From contig NZ_PUIP01000007.1 of NCBI RefSeq assembly GCF_002968015.1, forward strand, positions 265,439 to 329,438: a stretch of 64,000 bases of DNA. Direction: 5' to 3'. Both the position numbers and the translations under genes were made by a program. Under the pieces are notes generated by a model, which was not told the origin of the DNA, made no database searches, and saw only the letters and a program-made list of their open reading frames with translations. Shown one piece after another: positions 15,254 through 26,206 of this stretch. Within the stretch, counting starts at the first letter, position 1. Each line of letters begins with the position of its first letter. The stretch comes from Massilia phosphatilytica (lineage in GTDB: Bacteria > Pseudomonadota > Gammaproteobacteria > Burkholderiales > Burkholderiaceae_D).

Positions 15254-17344
15254 TCATTGCCCCACAGGCAGCAAACGGACAGGCGAGACAGCAGCCTCCA
15301 TCTCACCGAGACCCATCAGCAGCCAGTTCTCCCTTAAACTCTTCTCGAACTCATACGCCGGCAACGGCTTCCCATACAGATAGCCCTGCACTTCGTCGCA
15401 CCCGGCCTGGCGCAGGAACTCCAGCTGTTCCAGCGTCTCCACGCCTTCCGCGATGACGCGGTGTCCCAGCTTGCGTCCCATGCCGATGATGGTGCTCGCG
15501 ATGGCGCAATCGCTCGGGTCCAGCGGGATGCCGGTCGTGAACGAGCGGTCGATCTTCAGCGTGTCGATCGGGAAGCGCTTCAGGTACGACAGGCTCGAAT
15601 AGCCCGTGCCGAAATCGTCCAGCGACAGCGCCACGCCCAGCGCGCTGATGCGGTCCATGATGGCGATCACGTGTTCGATGTCGTGCATCAGCGTGCTTTC
15701 CGTGATCTCCAGTTCCAGCCAGTGCGGGTCCAGGCGGTAGCGGCGCAGGGTTTCCGCGACGCGGCCCGGCAGCGATGGCGTGAATTCGCGCGCCGATACG
15801 TTCACGGCCAGGCGGAAGGGCGGCAGGCCGGCGCGTTGCCAGATCGCGGCCTGGGCGCAGGCCTGTTCCAGCACCCACTCGCCCACCTGCACGATCAGGC
15901 CCGTGCTTTCGGCCAGCGGGATGAATTCGATCGGCGGGACCATGCCGCGCACCGGATGCCTCCAGCGCACGAGGGCTTCGGCGCCCACCAGGCGGGTCGA
16001 GCCGATTTCGAATTTCGGCTGGTAGTGCAGGATCAGTTCGCCGTTGCCGAGGGCGTGGCGCAGGCCGGATTCGATCAGCATGCGCTGCTGCATGCCTTCG
16101 TTCATGTCGAGGCGGTAGAAGGCGACGCTGCGGTCCGGGTTTTCCGCGTGTTCCTTGGCGCGCTCCATCGCGATGTCGGCCATGCGCAGCAGCGTTTCCG
16201 CGTCCTGGCCGTCCTGCGGGTAGACGGAAATGCCGATGCTCGCGCCCACGCGCAGGTCGTGGCCCTGCACGAGGAACGGGGCTTCCAGCGCGCTCTGCAG
16301 CTTTTGCGCCACCGTCGTCGCTTCGAAGTGCTGGCGGATGTCGAACAGGCCGACGGCGAATTCGTCGCCGGACAAATGCGCCACAACGTCCTCATCGCGC
16401 AGCGCGTTGCGCAGGCGTTCGGCGACCTGGCGCAGCAGGTCGTCGCCAACCCGGCGGCCCAGGGTACCGTTGATCAGCTTGAAGCGGTTCAGGTCGAGGT
16501 ACAGCACGCAGGCCGTCGCATCGTTGCGCTGGGCGACCATCAGGGCCTGGTCGACGAGGCGGCCGAACAGCGTGCGGTTCGGCAGGCCGGTCAGTTCCTG
16601 GTAGTAGGCCAGGTGATGGAGGCGTTCCTCGGCCAGCTTGCGTTCCGTGATATCGGTGAGATAAGCGATCAGGCCGACCGGGCGGTCTTCCAGGTCGCAC
16701 AGCGGCGACAGCGACAGGCTCGCCCAGAAGATCTCGCCCGATTTCTTCCGGCGCCGCACTTCCATCATGCGGCCGCCCTGCTCCGCGAAAGCGTCCTGGA
16801 AGTCCTGTTCCTCGTCCGCGTACAGGAACAGGATGTTGCGGCCGACGGCTTCCAGCGCCGTGTAGCCGAACAGGCGCTCGGCGCCCTTGTTCCAACTGGT
16901 GATGTAGCCCATCCGGTCCATCGTCAGCACGGATTCGTGGATCTGGTCGAGGATCTGCGACTGGTGCGCCAGTTGCGCTTCGACCTGGGCATAGGCGTGT
17001 GTCGTGCGCTGGGCCAGCGAATGCACCTGCATCAGCGTGCCGGTGAGGCCGGCCAGTGCTTCCAGCTGGCGCAGGTCTTCCACGCTGTAGGCGCGGCCGG
17101 CGACTTCGTAGCGGCCGAAGCAGACGCCGTCGGCGCGCACTTCCTGCAGCAGTGCGCCGTCCACCATGGGCGGGTGCAGGACGCCTTCCGGGATGAATGC
17201 GCAATGCGGGCTCGCGAGCAGCGCGCCGGCGACCCGTCCCAGTTCGGTGCACAGGTCGTCGCCCCGGAGTTTCAATACGGCGTCGCAGACGGCAGCGCTG
17301 CCGCCCGCGAAATCGATTGGCGCAGCGGCTGGCATCTTAGACAT
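15254..17344 (-). CDS. PAS-GGDEF-EAL cyclic-di-GMP signalling protein
   Basis: A 696-residue cytoplasmic protein. Order: N-terminal GAF-like region (about 1-120), PAS domain (about 130-240, [20 protein letters not shown]), GGDEF domain (about 255-425) and EAL domain (about 435-680). The GGDEF site reads LSGDEF instead of GGDEF, so cyclase activity may be weakened or lost, although SGDEF versions can be active. The EAL domain keeps EALVRW, LEITEST and DDFGTGYSS, so it is probably a working phosphodiesterase. No membrane segment is seen. Its start overlaps the end of the HDOD gene by eight bases, so the two are cotranscribed, with this gene second. Confidence 0.92.
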   Translation of the reverse strand: MSKMPAAAPIDFAGGSAAVCDAVLKLRGDDLCTELGRVAGALLASPHCAFIPEGVLHPPMVDGALLQEVRADGVCFGRYEVAGRAYSVEDLRQLEALAGLTGTLMQVHSLAQRTTHAYAQVEAQLAHQSQILDQIHESVLTMDRMGYITSWNKGAERLFGYTALEAVGRNILFLYADEEQDFQDAFAEQGGRMMEVRRRKKSGEIFWASLSLSPLCDLEDRPVGLIAYLTDITERKLAEERLHHLAYYQELTGLPNRTLFGRLVDQALMVAQRNDATACVLYLDLNRFKLINGTLGRRVGDDLLRQVAERLRNALRDEDVVAHLSGDEFAVGLFDIRQHFEATTVAQKLQSALEAPFLVQGHDLRVGASIGISVYPQDGQDAETLLRMADIAMERAKEHAENPDRSVAFYRLDMNEGMQQRMLIESGLRHALGNGELILHYQPKFEIGSTRLVGAEALVRWRHPVRGMVPPIEFIPLAESTGLIVQVGEWVLEQACAQAAIWQRAGLPPFRLAVNVSAREFTPSLPGRVAETLRRYRLDPHWLELEITESTLMHDIEHVIAIMDRISALGVALSLDDFGTGYSSLSYLKRFPIDTLKIDRSFTTGIPLDPSDCAIASTIIGMGRKLGHRVIAEGVETLEQLEFLRQAGCDEVQGYLYGKPLPAYEFEKSLRENWLLMGLGEMEAAVSPVRLLPVGQ

Positions 17345-18497
17345 TGCGAGCTACCTGGATGGCCCAGTGATAGGCGTGCAACTGGCTCTGCCACCAGTCC
17401 GGCCCGTCGACGCCCGCTTCCTCCAGCGTCCCGGGATCGGGCCGGCCCGCTTCGGCCAGCCGCAACCGTTGTCCCAGTTGTCCTTCGCGCCGGAGGAGCG
17501 CGGCTTCGACGTGGTCGGGCAGGTTCAGGTCCTGCACGATCTCGGCCATCGGCATCTGGAACAGCCGGTCCAGCAGAGAAAACACGCCGGCCATGAAGGC
17601 GAGGTCCTGCTCGTCGCGGTCGCCGCCGTCGCGCTTGCACAGCGCTTCCAGCGCGGCGCCGCGCAGCGCGGCCACCGGCAGCATCAGGTTCGGCGGACTG
17701 TCCGGATGCTGGCGTGCGTACAGCAGCAGTTGCAGCCAGCGCTGCAACTGGCGCCGGCCCAGGCGGCTGATCGCCTGGCCGAAGCTCGTGATCTGCGTGC
17801 CGACCGAGAACGCGGCCGAGTTCACCAGTTTCAAAAGTTGGTAGGACAGCGCCGGATCCGCTTTCAGCTGCGCTTCAAGTTCGCGCGAGTCGGCGTCGCG
17901 CGCCAGCAGGGCCAGCATCGTCAGCATGCGCCGGCGCGACGTGCCGTCGTCGCCGTCAGCCACGCCGCCTTGGAGCGCATAGTCGCCGCTGAACCAGGAA
18001 AAGCCCGCGTTCTCGCAGGCGCGGTACGTGGCCATGTCGTCGACGTGATACGCAAGGTGCGGTCCGAACAGCGCAGGCAGCGTGCCCGCGCGCGGCAGGT
18101 CCGTGCGGCCGTCGCGCGCGACGGTGCGCAGCGCGATCGGTGCGGCCACGTCTTCGGGCAGCGCGCCGTCGATCAGCACGCGGTAGCCGGTCATCTGCAG
18201 TTCCGCGAGGCGGCGCGCGGTGCCGTCCGTCGCCAGCGCGTTCGCACGGACGGCCAGCAGCACGCGGTTGGCCGGCAGCACGTTCAGGACGGGAGGCGTG
18301 AGGACAGTCGCATCGTCCAGCAACACGATGCAGTCGAGGGGCGCGATGGCGGCCAGCAGGTCCGGCGTGCCGAACAGGCCTTGCAATGCGGGATCGTCGA
18401 GCCCTGCCCCTGGCGTCCCAAGCAAAAGAGCGACCCACTCGTTCTGCGCGTTGGCGACGGAGCGTACTTCAACCACCGGGAACGGGGCGCTGGACAT
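17337..18497 (-). CDS. HDOD-domain signalling protein with degenerate EAL-like N-terminus
   Basis: A 386-residue protein of the YuxH-like type. The C-terminal half (about 185-386) is an HDOD domain: [40 protein letters not shown] and [14 protein letters not shown]. The N-terminal half has the layout of an EAL domain but lacks the EAL catalytic motif, so no cyclic-di-GMP hydrolysis is expected. Proteins of this type act as regulators in signalling and motility networks, and the overlapping downstream GGDEF-EAL gene supports such a role here. About 100 bases without features separate it from the response regulator gene upstream. Confidence 0.85.
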   Translation of the reverse strand: MSSAPFPVVEVRSVANAQNEWVALLLGTPGAGLDDPALQGLFGTPDLLAAIAPLDCIVLLDDATVLTPPVLNVLPANRVLLAVRANALATDGTARRLAELQMTGYRVLIDGALPEDVAAPIALRTVARDGRTDLPRAGTLPALFGPHLAYHVDDMATYRACENAGFSWFSGDYALQGGVADGDDGTSRRRMLTMLALLARDADSRELEAQLKADPALSYQLLKLVNSAAFSVGTQITSFGQAISRLGRRQLQRWLQLLLYARQHPDSPPNLMLPVAALRGAALEALCKRDGGDRDEQDLAFMAGVFSLLDRLFQMPMAEIVQDLNLPDHVEAALLRREGQLGQRLRLAEAGRPDPGTLEEAGVDGPDWWQSQLHAYHWAIQVARNV

Positions 18498-18596
18498 TAG
18501 CGAATATGCATTGATAGTAACCAGCTAATAGTAGAGCACGCCTTAGTGGAAAGCAACTGTTTCTGTTTCCTCTAGGACACGGTTTTACAGATATAT

Positions 18597-19232
18597 TTAC
18601 GCGCCGTTACCGCCGACGCGGCCGTGCTGCACGGCGAACTTGATCAGCTCCGCCTGCCCTTCGATGCCGAGCTTGCGCTTGATGTTCAGGCGGTGCGTCT
18701 CGACGGTACGGACGGACAGGTCGAGCGCCTTCGCGATCTGCTTGTTCGACTCGCCGTTGGCGATGTGGTACAGCACTTCCTGTTCGCGCGACGTCAGCTG
18801 GTTGTCCTGCGCGGCCGGGCGCGCGAGCTGGCGCGCGACGGCCGCGCTGTAGTAGATGCCGCCGGCCATGACGGTGTCGATGGCGAGGACGATGTCCTTG
18901 CCCGGCGCATCCTTCAGCACGTAGCCGCGCGCGCCCGCCTGGATGGCCTGGGTGACGTATTCGAGCTTGTCGTGCATGGAGAGAATCAGCACGGCGATGT
19001 CCGGATAATTTGCGTACAGGCGCGCGGTGGCTTCGATGCCGCTGCCGTCGCGCATGGTGATGTCCATCAGCACGAGGTCGATGCGCGTGCTGCCCGCGAG
19101 CGCCAGCGCCTCGGCGCCGGAATCCGCTTCGGCCACGACGCGGAAATGCGCGACCGCTTCCAGCCGCGCGCGCAGGCCGTCGCGCACGAGGGGGTGGTCG
19201 TCGACCAGCATGATGTGTACGGGGTCAGGCAT
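18597..19232 (-). CDS. NarL/FixJ-family response regulator
   Basis: A 211-residue two-component regulator. The receiver domain starts HIMLVDDHPLVRDGL and has the phospho-acceptor Asp in LVLMDITMRDGSG. The C-terminal LuxR-type DNA-binding domain is LTSREQEVLYHIANGESNKQ and SVRTVETHRLNIKRKLG. Its ATG directly follows the stop codon of the histidine kinase (TGA-ATG), so the pair is one translational unit and forms a cognate system. The pair is divergent from cstA, which makes cstA its most likely target. Confidence 0.93.
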   Translation of the reverse strand: MPDPVHIMLVDDHPLVRDGLRARLEAVAHFRVVAEADSGAEALALAGSTRIDLVLMDITMRDGSGIEATARLYANYPDIAVLILSMHDKLEYVTQAIQAGARGYVLKDAPGKDIVLAIDTVMAGGIYYSAAVARQLARPAAQDNQLTSREQEVLYHIANGESNKQIAKALDLSVRTVETHRLNIKRKLGIEGQAELIKFAVQHGRVGGNGA

Positions 19233-20597
19233 TCAAGTCTCCAGTTCGACGCTCGCGCACACGGTGGTGCCGGCCGCCGACGATGCGATGTCGAGGTGGC
19301 CGCCGATGGCGTCCAGCCGTTCCATCATGTTGCGCAGGCCGATGCCGCGCTGCGGGTGCGTGGCCACGCCCTCGGCGTCGAAGCCGGCGCCGTCGTCCGC
19401 GATGGTCAACAGCACACGGCCGCCGCCGGCATGCAGCGCCAGGTCGATGTGGTGCGCGCCCGCGTGTCGTTCGATGTTCGTCAGCGCTTCCTGGGCGATG
19501 CGGAACAGCACCGTGCCGACGGTCTGCGGCAGGTGTTCGGCATCGAGATCGCCCGTTGCCGCGAACGACACGGGCGTGCCGCTGTGCTGCGAGAATTCCT
19601 CGGCCAGATGGTCGAGCGCGGCCGCGAGTCCGAGGTCGTCCAGCAAGGTGGGACGCAGGTCGTGCGAGATGCGGCGCACCTCGCCCAGCACCTTGTTCAG
19701 TTCTTCCGCCGTGCGCTCGAAGCTGGCGTGCGCCTGGCGCTGCTGGTCCGGCGTGCCTTTCATGCGGATGATGCCGGCCTCGATCTGCAGCTTGATCGAT
19801 ACGAGCCACTGGCTGATGCCGTCGTGCAGGTCGCGCGACAGGCGCGCCCGTTCCTGCTCCTGCGAATCGACGACGCGCTGGGCCAGGGCTTTCAGCTTCG
19901 TGTCGGCGACGCGCGATTCGCTGATGTTCAGCGCGAGGCCGGCGCCGCCGATGACGAGCGTGGCGAGGATGGCGAGGCCGGCGATCCACCACATCGTCGT
20001 CTCGATGTTGCGCGACTGCTGGGCGTCGACCTGGTCGAGTGCGGTCTGCACGTCGTCGAGGTACAACCCGCTGCCCACGATCCAGCCCCATTGCGGGATC
20101 GGCACGACGTAGCCGAGCTTGGGCGCCGGCTTGTTCGTGGACGGCTTGACCCAGTTGTAGCGCACGAGTCCCCCGCCCTGCTTCGCGACGGCGACGATGT
20201 TCTGGATGGTCGGCGCGCCGAACTGGTCGTGCAGGTTCCACAGGTCGCGCCCGACCAGCTCCGGCTGGCGCGGATGCATCAGGTTGCGGCCGTCCATGTC
20301 GTAGACGAAGAAATAGCCGTCGTCGCCGAAGCTGAGCGATTGCAGGATCCGCTTGGCCTCCGCCAGCGTGGCCGGGTCGCTGCGGCCGGATGCCGTCAGG
20401 TGGGCGATCGAATGGGACGCCAGGTCGACGTAGTGCCGCAGCTCCGCCTGCTTGCTGGCCAGGTAGGCCTGCTGGATGGTCGTGTGCTGCTCGTGCGCGA
20501 GCGCGATCGCCTGCTGGCGGACGAACAGGGCGATCGCGCACAGCGCCACGATCAGCGGGGCGATCGCGAGGAAGATGACCTTCTGCCGTAATTGCAT
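19233..20597 (-). CDS. Cache-domain sensor histidine kinase (NarX/DesK-type HisKA_3)
   Basis: A kinase of about 454 residues from the ATG at 20597; an upstream start would add 25 residues without support. There is an N-terminal membrane helix (VIFLAIAPLIVALCAIALFV). A periplasmic single-Cache domain of sCache_2 type follows (GDDGYFFVYDMDGRNLMHP, then YVVPIPQWGWIVGSGLYLDD), and then a second membrane helix (IAGLAILATLVIGGAGLAL). The HisKA_3 phosphorylation site is ARLSRDLHDGISQW and the ATPase domain carries IADDGAGFD. sCache_2 domains typically bind small carboxylates such as pyruvate, lactate or propionate. With cstA next door, sensing of such a substrate is a reasonable inference. Confidence 0.92.
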   Translation of the reverse strand: MQLRQKVIFLAIAPLIVALCAIALFVRQQAIALAHEQHTTIQQAYLASKQAELRHYVDLASHSIAHLTASGRSDPATLAEAKRILQSLSFGDDGYFFVYDMDGRNLMHPRQPELVGRDLWNLHDQFGAPTIQNIVAVAKQGGGLVRYNWVKPSTNKPAPKLGYVVPIPQWGWIVGSGLYLDDVQTALDQVDAQQSRNIETTMWWIAGLAILATLVIGGAGLALNISESRVADTKLKALAQRVVDSQEQERARLSRDLHDGISQWLVSIKLQIEAGIIRMKGTPDQQRQAHASFERTAEELNKVLGEVRRISHDLRPTLLDDLGLAAALDHLAEEFSQHSGTPVSFAATGDLDAEHLPQTVGTVLFRIAQEALTNIERHAGAHHIDLALHAGGGRVLLTIADDGAGFDAEGVATHPQRGIGLRNMMERLDAIGGHLDIASSAAGTTVCASVELET

Positions 20598-20653
20598 GCC
20601 GTGCGTGTCGAATAAGTCGTAACATTGGATTGTACGACTGATCAGCGTTGCGC

Positions 20654-20691
20654 GTGGGCACAGGGTGCCCACCCTACGTAGGACTACGTAG
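20654..20691. promoter_or_regulatory. Inverted repeats in the kinase-cstA divergent region, candidate operator
   Basis: GTGGGCAC/GTGCCCAC (20654-20661 and 20665-20672) is followed at once by two copies of the palindrome CTACGTAG (20674-20681 and 20684-20691) separated by two bases. Tandem palindromes with this spacing in a divergent promoter region are what one expects for binding of a dimeric NarL-type regulator. Promoter elements could not be fixed by eye. GGAGGAG just before 20812 is a strong ribosome-binding site for cstA. Confidence 0.5.
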
Positions 20692-20811
20692 AGCGCTGCG
20701 TAATCATGCGCTTGTGAGTCGCCGACCCGTGCAAGATACTGGCAGGCACGCTGCTCATCGTGTAAGCCGGCATCGACCGGTCGCGCAGCGCATCATATCG
20801 GAGGAGTCAAC

Positions 20812-22887
20812 ATGAAACGTCTAACAAGCCAGCTCGGATGGGCTGCGCTTTCGCTCGTGGGCGCCGTCTCGCTCGCCTACGTCGCCCTCAAGCGCGGCGA
20901 ATCCATCAACGCGGTCTGGGTCGTCATGGCGGCCGTCTGCGTCTACCTGATCGCGTACCGCTTTTACAGCAAGTTCATCGCCGACAAGGTGATGGGCCTC
21001 GACCCGCGCCGGCAAACGCCGGCGTACAAGTACAACGACGGCCTCGACTTCGTGCCGACGAACCGCTACGTGCTGTTCGGCCACCACTTCGCCGCGATCG
21101 CCGGCGCCGGTCCGCTCGTCGGCCCCGTGCTCGCCGCGCAGATGGGCTACCTGCCCGGCATGCTGTGGATCCTGGCCGGCGTCGTGTTCGCGGGCGCCGT
21201 GCAGGACTTCATGGTGCTGTTCATCTCGATGCGCCGCGACGGCCGCTCGCTCGGCGACCTGATCAAGTCGGAAATGGGCGAGATCCCCGGCGTGATCGCC
21301 CTGTTCGGCACCTTCATGATCATGGTGATCATCCTGGCCGTGCTGGCGCTGATCGTCGTGAAGGCCCTGGCCGGCTCGCCGTGGGGTTCGTTCACCGTGA
21401 TGGCGACGATCCCGATCGCGCTGTTCATGGGCATCTATTCGCGCTACATCCGCGTGGGCCGCATCGGCGAAGTGTCGCTGATCGGCTTCGTGCTGCTGAT
21501 CGGCGCCATCGTCGGCGGCCAGTACGTGCACGATTCCGCCGTCTGGGGTCCGATGTTCACCTTCACCGGCACCCAGCTGACCTGGATGCTGATCGGCTAC
21601 GGCTTCGTGGCGTCGGTCATCCCGGTGTGGCTGTTGCTGGCGCCGCGCGACTACCTGTCGACCTTCCTGAAGATCGGCACCATCGTCGGCCTCGCGCTGG
21701 GCATCGTGTTCGTCGCCCCGATGATGCAGATGCCGTCGATCACCCGCTTCATCGACGGCACCGGCCCGGCCTGGTCCGGTTCGCTGTTCCCGTTCCTGTT
21801 CATCACCATCGCGTGCGGCGCCGTGTCCGGCTTCCACGCGCTGATCTCGTCGGGCACCACGCCGAAGATGATCGAGAATGAGCAGCACGCCCGCTTCATC
21901 GGCTACGGCGGCATGCTGATGGAATCGTTCGTCGCCATCATGGCCCTCGTCGCCGCGTCGACCATCGACCCGGGCGTCTACTTCGCGATGAACAGCCCCG
22001 CCGCCGTGATCGGCACGACCGCCCAGACGGCCGCCGCCGCGGTGTCCAACTGGGGCTTCGTGATCACGCCGGACCAGCTGACGCAGATCGCCAAGGACGT
22101 CGGCGAGCACACCATCATCTCGCGCGCCGGCGGCGCCCCGACGCTGGCCGTCGGCATGGCCCACATCCTGTCGAACGTCATCGGCGGCAAGGTCATGATG
22201 GCGTTCTGGTACCACTTCGCGATCCTGTTCGAAGCGCTGTTCATCCTGACCGCCGTCGACGCGGGCACGCGCGCCGGCCGCTTCATGCTGCAAGACCTGC
22301 TGGGTGCCTTCGTCCCGTCGTTCAAGCGCACGGAATCGCTGCCGGCGAACCTGATCGCCACGGGCCTGTGCGTCGCCGCCTGGGGCTATTTCCTGTACCA
22401 GGGCGTCGTCGATCCGCTGGGCGGCATCAACACGCTGTGGCCGCTGTTCGGCATCGCCAACCAGATGCTGGCCGGTATCGCGCTCACGCTGGGCACCGTC
22501 GTGCTGTTCAAGATGAAGCGCGGCCAGTACGCGTGGGTCTCGATCGTGCCGACGATCTGGCTGCTGATCTGCACGCTGTCGGCCGGCTGGCTGAAGATCT
22601 TCGACCCGAACGTCAAGGTCGGCTTCATGGCCCACGCGCACAAGTTCCAGGCCGCGCTCGACCAGGGCCAGGTGCTGGCACCCGCCAAGTCGCTCGACCA
22701 GATGAGCCGCATCATCTTCAACGACTACGTCGACGCCACCCTGTGCGGCTTCTTCATGGTCGTCGTGATCGCGGTGCTGCTGTACGGCATCCGTACCGCG
22801 CTGGCGGCGCGCAAGAACGCCCGTCCGAGCGCCCAGGAGACGCCGTACGTCGCCGCGCCCGCCGCCTCGATGGCCGAGGTGCAGTGA
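20812..22887 (+). CDS. cstA: CstA family peptide/pyruvate transporter
   Basis: A 691-residue inner-membrane protein with many hydrophobic helices and the CstA family signatures: [55 protein letters not shown] and [17 protein letters not shown]. The length matches E. coli CstA. CstA and its relative BtsT import peptides or pyruvate when carbon is scarce. The ATG at 20812 has a strong Shine-Dalgarno sequence. The stop codon overlaps the start of the small ybdD-like gene (TGATG), a conserved pairing. The divergent Cache kinase/regulator pair is probably its controller. Confidence 0.96.
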   Translation: MKRLTSQLGWAALSLVGAVSLAYVALKRGESINAVWVVMAAVCVYLIAYRFYSKFIADKVMGLDPRRQTPAYKYNDGLDFVPTNRYVLFGHHFAAIAGAGPLVGPVLAAQMGYLPGMLWILAGVVFAGAVQDFMVLFISMRRDGRSLGDLIKSEMGEIPGVIALFGTFMIMVIILAVLALIVVKALAGSPWGSFTVMATIPIALFMGIYSRYIRVGRIGEVSLIGFVLLIGAIVGGQYVHDSAVWGPMFTFTGTQLTWMLIGYGFVASVIPVWLLLAPRDYLSTFLKIGTIVGLALGIVFVAPMMQMPSITRFIDGTGPAWSGSLFPFLFITIACGAVSGFHALISSGTTPKMIENEQHARFIGYGGMLMESFVAIMALVAASTIDPGVYFAMNSPAAVIGTTAQTAAAAVSNWGFVITPDQLTQIAKDVGEHTIISRAGGAPTLAVGMAHILSNVIGGKVMMAFWYHFAILFEALFILTAVDAGTRAGRFMLQDLLGAFVPSFKRTESLPANLIATGLCVAAWGYFLYQGVVDPLGGINTLWPLFGIANQMLAGIALTLGTVVLFKMKRGQYAWVSIVPTIWLLICTLSAGWLKIFDPNVKVGFMAHAHKFQAALDQGQVLAPAKSLDQMSRIIFNDYVDATLCGFFMVVVIAVLLYGIRTALAARKNARPSAQETPYVAAPAASMAEVQ

Positions 22888-23084
22888 TGCTCGGCGCGCT
22901 GGCACAGGCAGGCCGCTACCTCGGGCAAAGCATGCGCCTGATGGTGGGCCTGCCGGAATACGACACCTATGTGGCGCACATGGAGAAGACCCATCCGGAC
23001 CAGCCGGTCATGAGCTACGAGGAGTTCTTCCGCGAGCGCCAGCAGGCCCGCTACGGCAACGGCAAGCGCGGCGGATGTTGCTGA
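22887..23084 (+). CDS. ybdD: YbdD/YjiX family small protein
   Basis: A 65-residue protein translated from the ATG that overlaps the cstA stop codon. It carries the family pattern [40 protein letters not shown] and ends in a Gly-Cys-Cys tail. YbdD/YjiX proteins are encoded directly after CstA-type transporters in many proteobacteria and are thought to assist transport, but their mechanism is not established. A strong terminator-like hairpin follows 33 bases later. Confidence 0.92.
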   Translation: MLGALAQAGRYLGQSMRLMVGLPEYDTYVAHMEKTHPDQPVMSYEEFFRERQQARYGNGKRGGCC

Positions 23085-23116
23085 GCTTGCCCGTCTGACG
23101 TAGGGCCGACACCGAA

Positions 23117-23151
23117 GCGCCGTTCCCGATACCGTCGGGAACGGCGCCTTT
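23117..23151 (+). terminator. Terminator-like hairpin after cstA-ybdD
   Basis: A perfect 13-bp stem (23117-23129 with 23135-23147) with a five-base loop, followed by CTTTAAC. The T-run is short, but the stem is long and the position fits the end of the operon. Confidence 0.7.
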
Positions 23152-23367
23152 AACATTCCGGAACGCCGACGACACATTTCGCGTGTCGGCGCACCCTTCC
23201 GCTTTCCCTTCTTCCTCGCAGTGGCCCTCCCCCTGCACTTTGCGCCAGCACAAACGGCGCCCCATATCCCTCACCTATAGTCAGTTCCTGCAAGAATTTG
23301 CTTTCTTGCATGGTGAACCTGCGCGACAGGTTCGTTCGCAGCGCCGACCGCCGGATCCGCCCAACCC

Positions 23368-26205
23368 ATGCAGACTCTCGAGCGCTCAAGCCTCAACCGA
23401 AAACTGACGTCGATGTGCCTGCAGGCCGCGGCCAGCGCGCTGCTCGTCGTGTACGTCGCCTTCGCCATGGCGACCGTGACCGGCCAGCGCCGCGCGGAAC
23501 GGCAGGAACTGGAGGCCCTGGCCGCCGTGCTCGCGCAGGGCGGTCTCGACGCCGTGCAGTTCAACGACCGCCGCCTCGCCACGCAGCTGCTGGCCGCGCT
23601 GGAAGCGCGCCGGGGCCTCGCCTCCGCCGTCCTGTACGACCGCAAGGGGCAACCGTTCGCCGCGTGGCACGCGCCCGGCCGTGACGCCGCCGGCCCGGTC
23701 GAGGCGCTCGGCGGACTCGATACCGAAACGGTCGCCGCGGCCGCCCAGGCCGGCAGCCGCCCCTGGCTGCCCGTGCTGCGCGTCTACCGCGTGCTCGGCG
23801 CGCCGCTGGACGCCGAAGGGCGCGCGCTGCCGCCCGTGGGCGCCGTGATGATCGAGAGCGACCTCGTGCCCCTGTGGCTGGACATCACGCGCGCGCTGGG
23901 CGTGATGGCCGCCGCGCTGGCCGCCGCGCTGCTGACGGCATTCGTGCTGGTGCGGCGGCTGCGGCGCAGCATCAGCGACCCGATCGGCAAGTTGATCAAC
24001 GCGGCGCAGAAGGTGTCCGCCAGCCAGAACTACACGCTGCGCATCGCCCACAACCGCAACGACGAACTCGGCGTCCTGATCGACAGCTTCAACAACATGC
24101 TCGCGCAGATCGAAGGCCGCGGCGCCGCGCTCACGCACCACCGCGACGAACTGGAACGCCAGGTCGGCGTGCGCACCGAGCAGCTGGAAAAGGCGAAGAA
24201 CGCGGCCGAAGCGGCGAGCCACGCGAAAAGCGCCTTCCTCGCCACGATGAGCCACGAGATCCGCACCCCGATGAACGGCGTGCTCGGGATGACGGAAATG
24301 CTGCTGGGGACCGAGCTCACCGAAACGCAGCGCAACTACACGCGGCTGGTCAAACAGTCGGGCGAGCACCTGCTGGTCATCATCAACGACATCCTCGACT
24401 TTTCCAAGATCGAGGCCGGCAAGCTGACCGTCGAGTACATCAATTTCAATTTGTGGGACCTGCTGGACGACATCCACACGGTCTACACGCCGCAGGCCGA
24501 GGCCAAGAACATCCTGCTCCACTTCGACATCGCCAACGACATCCCCGTCGCCATCTGTGGCGACCCGAACCGGCTGCGCCAGATCATGGCGAACCTGCTG
24601 GGCAACGCTGTCAAGTTCACGGACCAGGGCCGCATCCTCGCCAAGGTGCGCATCGCGAGCGAAGACAACCAGGCCGTGATGCTGCGCTTCGAAGTGCACG
24701 ACACGGGCATCGGCATCTCGCGCGAGGCGCGCAGCCGCATCTTCGAAGCGTTCTCGCAGGCCGACGATTCCACCACCCGCAAATATGGCGGCACGGGCCT
24801 GGGGCTCGCGATTTCCAAGCAACTCGTGGAACTGATGGGCGGTTCGATCGGCGTCGACAATGCGTTGACGCAGGGGTCCGTGTTCTGGTTCACGGTCGCC
24901 TTCGACAAGCGCCGCGTCGACCCGGATGCGCCGGGCGACCACCAGCACACGATCGACGGCCTGCGCGTGCTCCTCGTCGACGAGCGGGAGACGAGCCGCG
25001 TGGGTCTCGAACGCCATCTGGCGACGTGGCACGTCGAATGCGACGCGGCGGAAAGCGCGGACGAAGCGCTGGAACGCCTGGACGACGCGGCGCGCGCCGG
25101 CCAGCCGTACGACGCCGCGATCCTCGACATGGAGCTGTCCCACACGAGCGGCCTGCTGCTGGCCGCGCAGATCAAGTCCGGCGCGGCCACGCGCCCAACG
25201 CGGCTCGTGCTGATCAGCCCCGAACGGCTGGCCGCGGACCCGGTGCAACGGCGCGAGGCCGGCGTCGCCTACCAGCTCATCAAGCCCGCGCGCGCGGCCG
25301 ATCTGTTCGCCTGCCTGGCGACGCCGCCGCGCGGCCAGGTGGCACCGGCGCCGCGATTCATGCCGCCGCGCCGCCTGCAACTGGACGCGAACCGCCCGCG
25401 CACGCGGCGCGTGCTGCTGGCCGAGGACAATCCGGTGAATGTCGAAGTGGCACGCGCGATGCTGGAAAGCCTCGACCTGCAGGTGGATTGCGCGCGCAAC
25501 GGCGAAGATGCGCTGCAGGCAGTGCGCACGAACCCATATGACGCCGTGCTGATGGATTGCCAGATGCCCGTGATGGACGGCTTTGCCGCGACGGCCGCGA
25601 TCCGGCGCGAGGAACGCGAGGCGGGGCGCGGCCGCGTGCTGCCCATCATCGCGATCACGGCCAACGCGCTGCAGGGCGACCGCGAAGCGTGCCTCGCGGC
25701 CGGCATGGACGACTACCTGTCGAAGCCGTTCAGCCAGCAGGAAATCGCGGCCGTGATCGGACGCTGGATGGCGCTGCCGCTCGCCGCCACCGTGCACCAC
25801 GACGACGAGCCGCCGCGGCTCCCGTCCGCATCCGTCGAAGTGATCCAGCGCGACGTCATCAACCGCGTGGCCCTGGACAAGATCCGTGCCCTGTCGCGCG
25901 ACCGTGGCGATGCCCTCGTGCAGAAGGTCATCGCCGCCTACGTCGACGACACGCCGCAGCAGCTGCGCACGCTGCGCTCCGCCATCGACGGCCTCGACGC
26001 GGACAACGTGCGCCGCATCGCGCACACGCTGAAGTCGGCCAGCGCCAACGTCGGCGCCGAGGCCCTCGCCGCCCTGTGCAAGGAAATGGAGCACCTGGGC
26101 CGCGCCGACACCACCGAAGGCGCGGACGCGATCCTGACCGACATGGAACAGGAGTTCCAGGCCGTCCGGCATTCGCTCACCGCCATCCTCGAAAAGGAAA
26201 CCTGA
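23368..26205 (+). CDS. Hybrid sensor histidine kinase (CHASE-like, HAMP, HisKA, two REC, Hpt)
   Basis: A 945-residue BarA-like phosphorelay kinase. Order: a membrane helix near residues 12-32, a periplasmic region like CHASE8 ([33 protein letters not shown]), a second helix (about 170-195), then HAMP. HisKA follows ([20 protein letters not shown], His in SHEIRTP), then the ATPase domain ([19 protein letters not shown]). A first receiver has Asp in AILDMELSH, a second has [13 protein letters not shown]. The C-terminal Hpt domain has its His in IAHTLKSAS. The gene lies one base upstream of the REC-GGDEF-EAL gene, so the kinase probably passes phosphate to that protein and controls cyclic-di-GMP. 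The signal is unknown. Confidence 0.94.
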   Translation: MQTLERSSLNRKLTSMCLQAAASALLVVYVAFAMATVTGQRRAERQELEALAAVLAQGGLDAVQFNDRRLATQLLAALEARRGLASAVLYDRKGQPFAAWHAPGRDAAGPVEALGGLDTETVAAAAQAGSRPWLPVLRVYRVLGAPLDAEGRALPPVGAVMIESDLVPLWLDITRALGVMAAALAAALLTAFVLVRRLRRSISDPIGKLINAAQKVSASQNYTLRIAHNRNDELGVLIDSFNNMLAQIEGRGAALTHHRDELERQVGVRTEQLEKAKNAAEAASHAKSAFLATMSHEIRTPMNGVLGMTEMLLGTELTETQRNYTRLVKQSGEHLLVIINDILDFSKIEAGKLTVEYINFNLWDLLDDIHTVYTPQAEAKNILLHFDIANDIPVAICGDPNRLRQIMANLLGNAVKFTDQGRILAKVRIASEDNQAVMLRFEVHDTGIGISREARSRIFEAFSQADDSTTRKYGGTGLGLAISKQLVELMGGSIGVDNALTQGSVFWFTVAFDKRRVDPDAPGDHQHTIDGLRVLLVDERETSRVGLERHLATWHVECDAAESADEALERLDDAARAGQPYDAAILDMELSHTSGLLLAAQIKSGAATRPTRLVLISPERLAADPVQRREAGVAYQLIKPARAADLFACLATPPRGQVAPAPRFMPPRRLQLDANRPRTRRVLLAEDNPVNVEVARAMLESLDLQVDCARNGEDALQAVRTNPYDAVLMDCQMPVMDGFAATAAIRREEREAGRGRVLPIIAITANALQGDREACLAAGMDDYLSKPFSQQEIAAVIGRWMALPLAATVHHDDEPPRLPSASVEVIQRDVINRVALDKIRALSRDRGDALVQKVIAAYVDDTPQQLRTLRSAIDGLDADNVRRIAHTLKSASANVGAEALAALCKEMEHLGRADTTEGADAILTDMEQEFQAVRHSLTAILEKET

Positions 26206-26206
26206 C

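Noticed and set aside
15461..17596. Open frame of 711 codons on the plus strand
   Set aside because: It is the antisense shadow of the GGDEF-EAL and HDOD genes. Similar shadows at 18624-20591, 20821-22905, 43654-46197 and 53855-55960 were dropped for the same reason.
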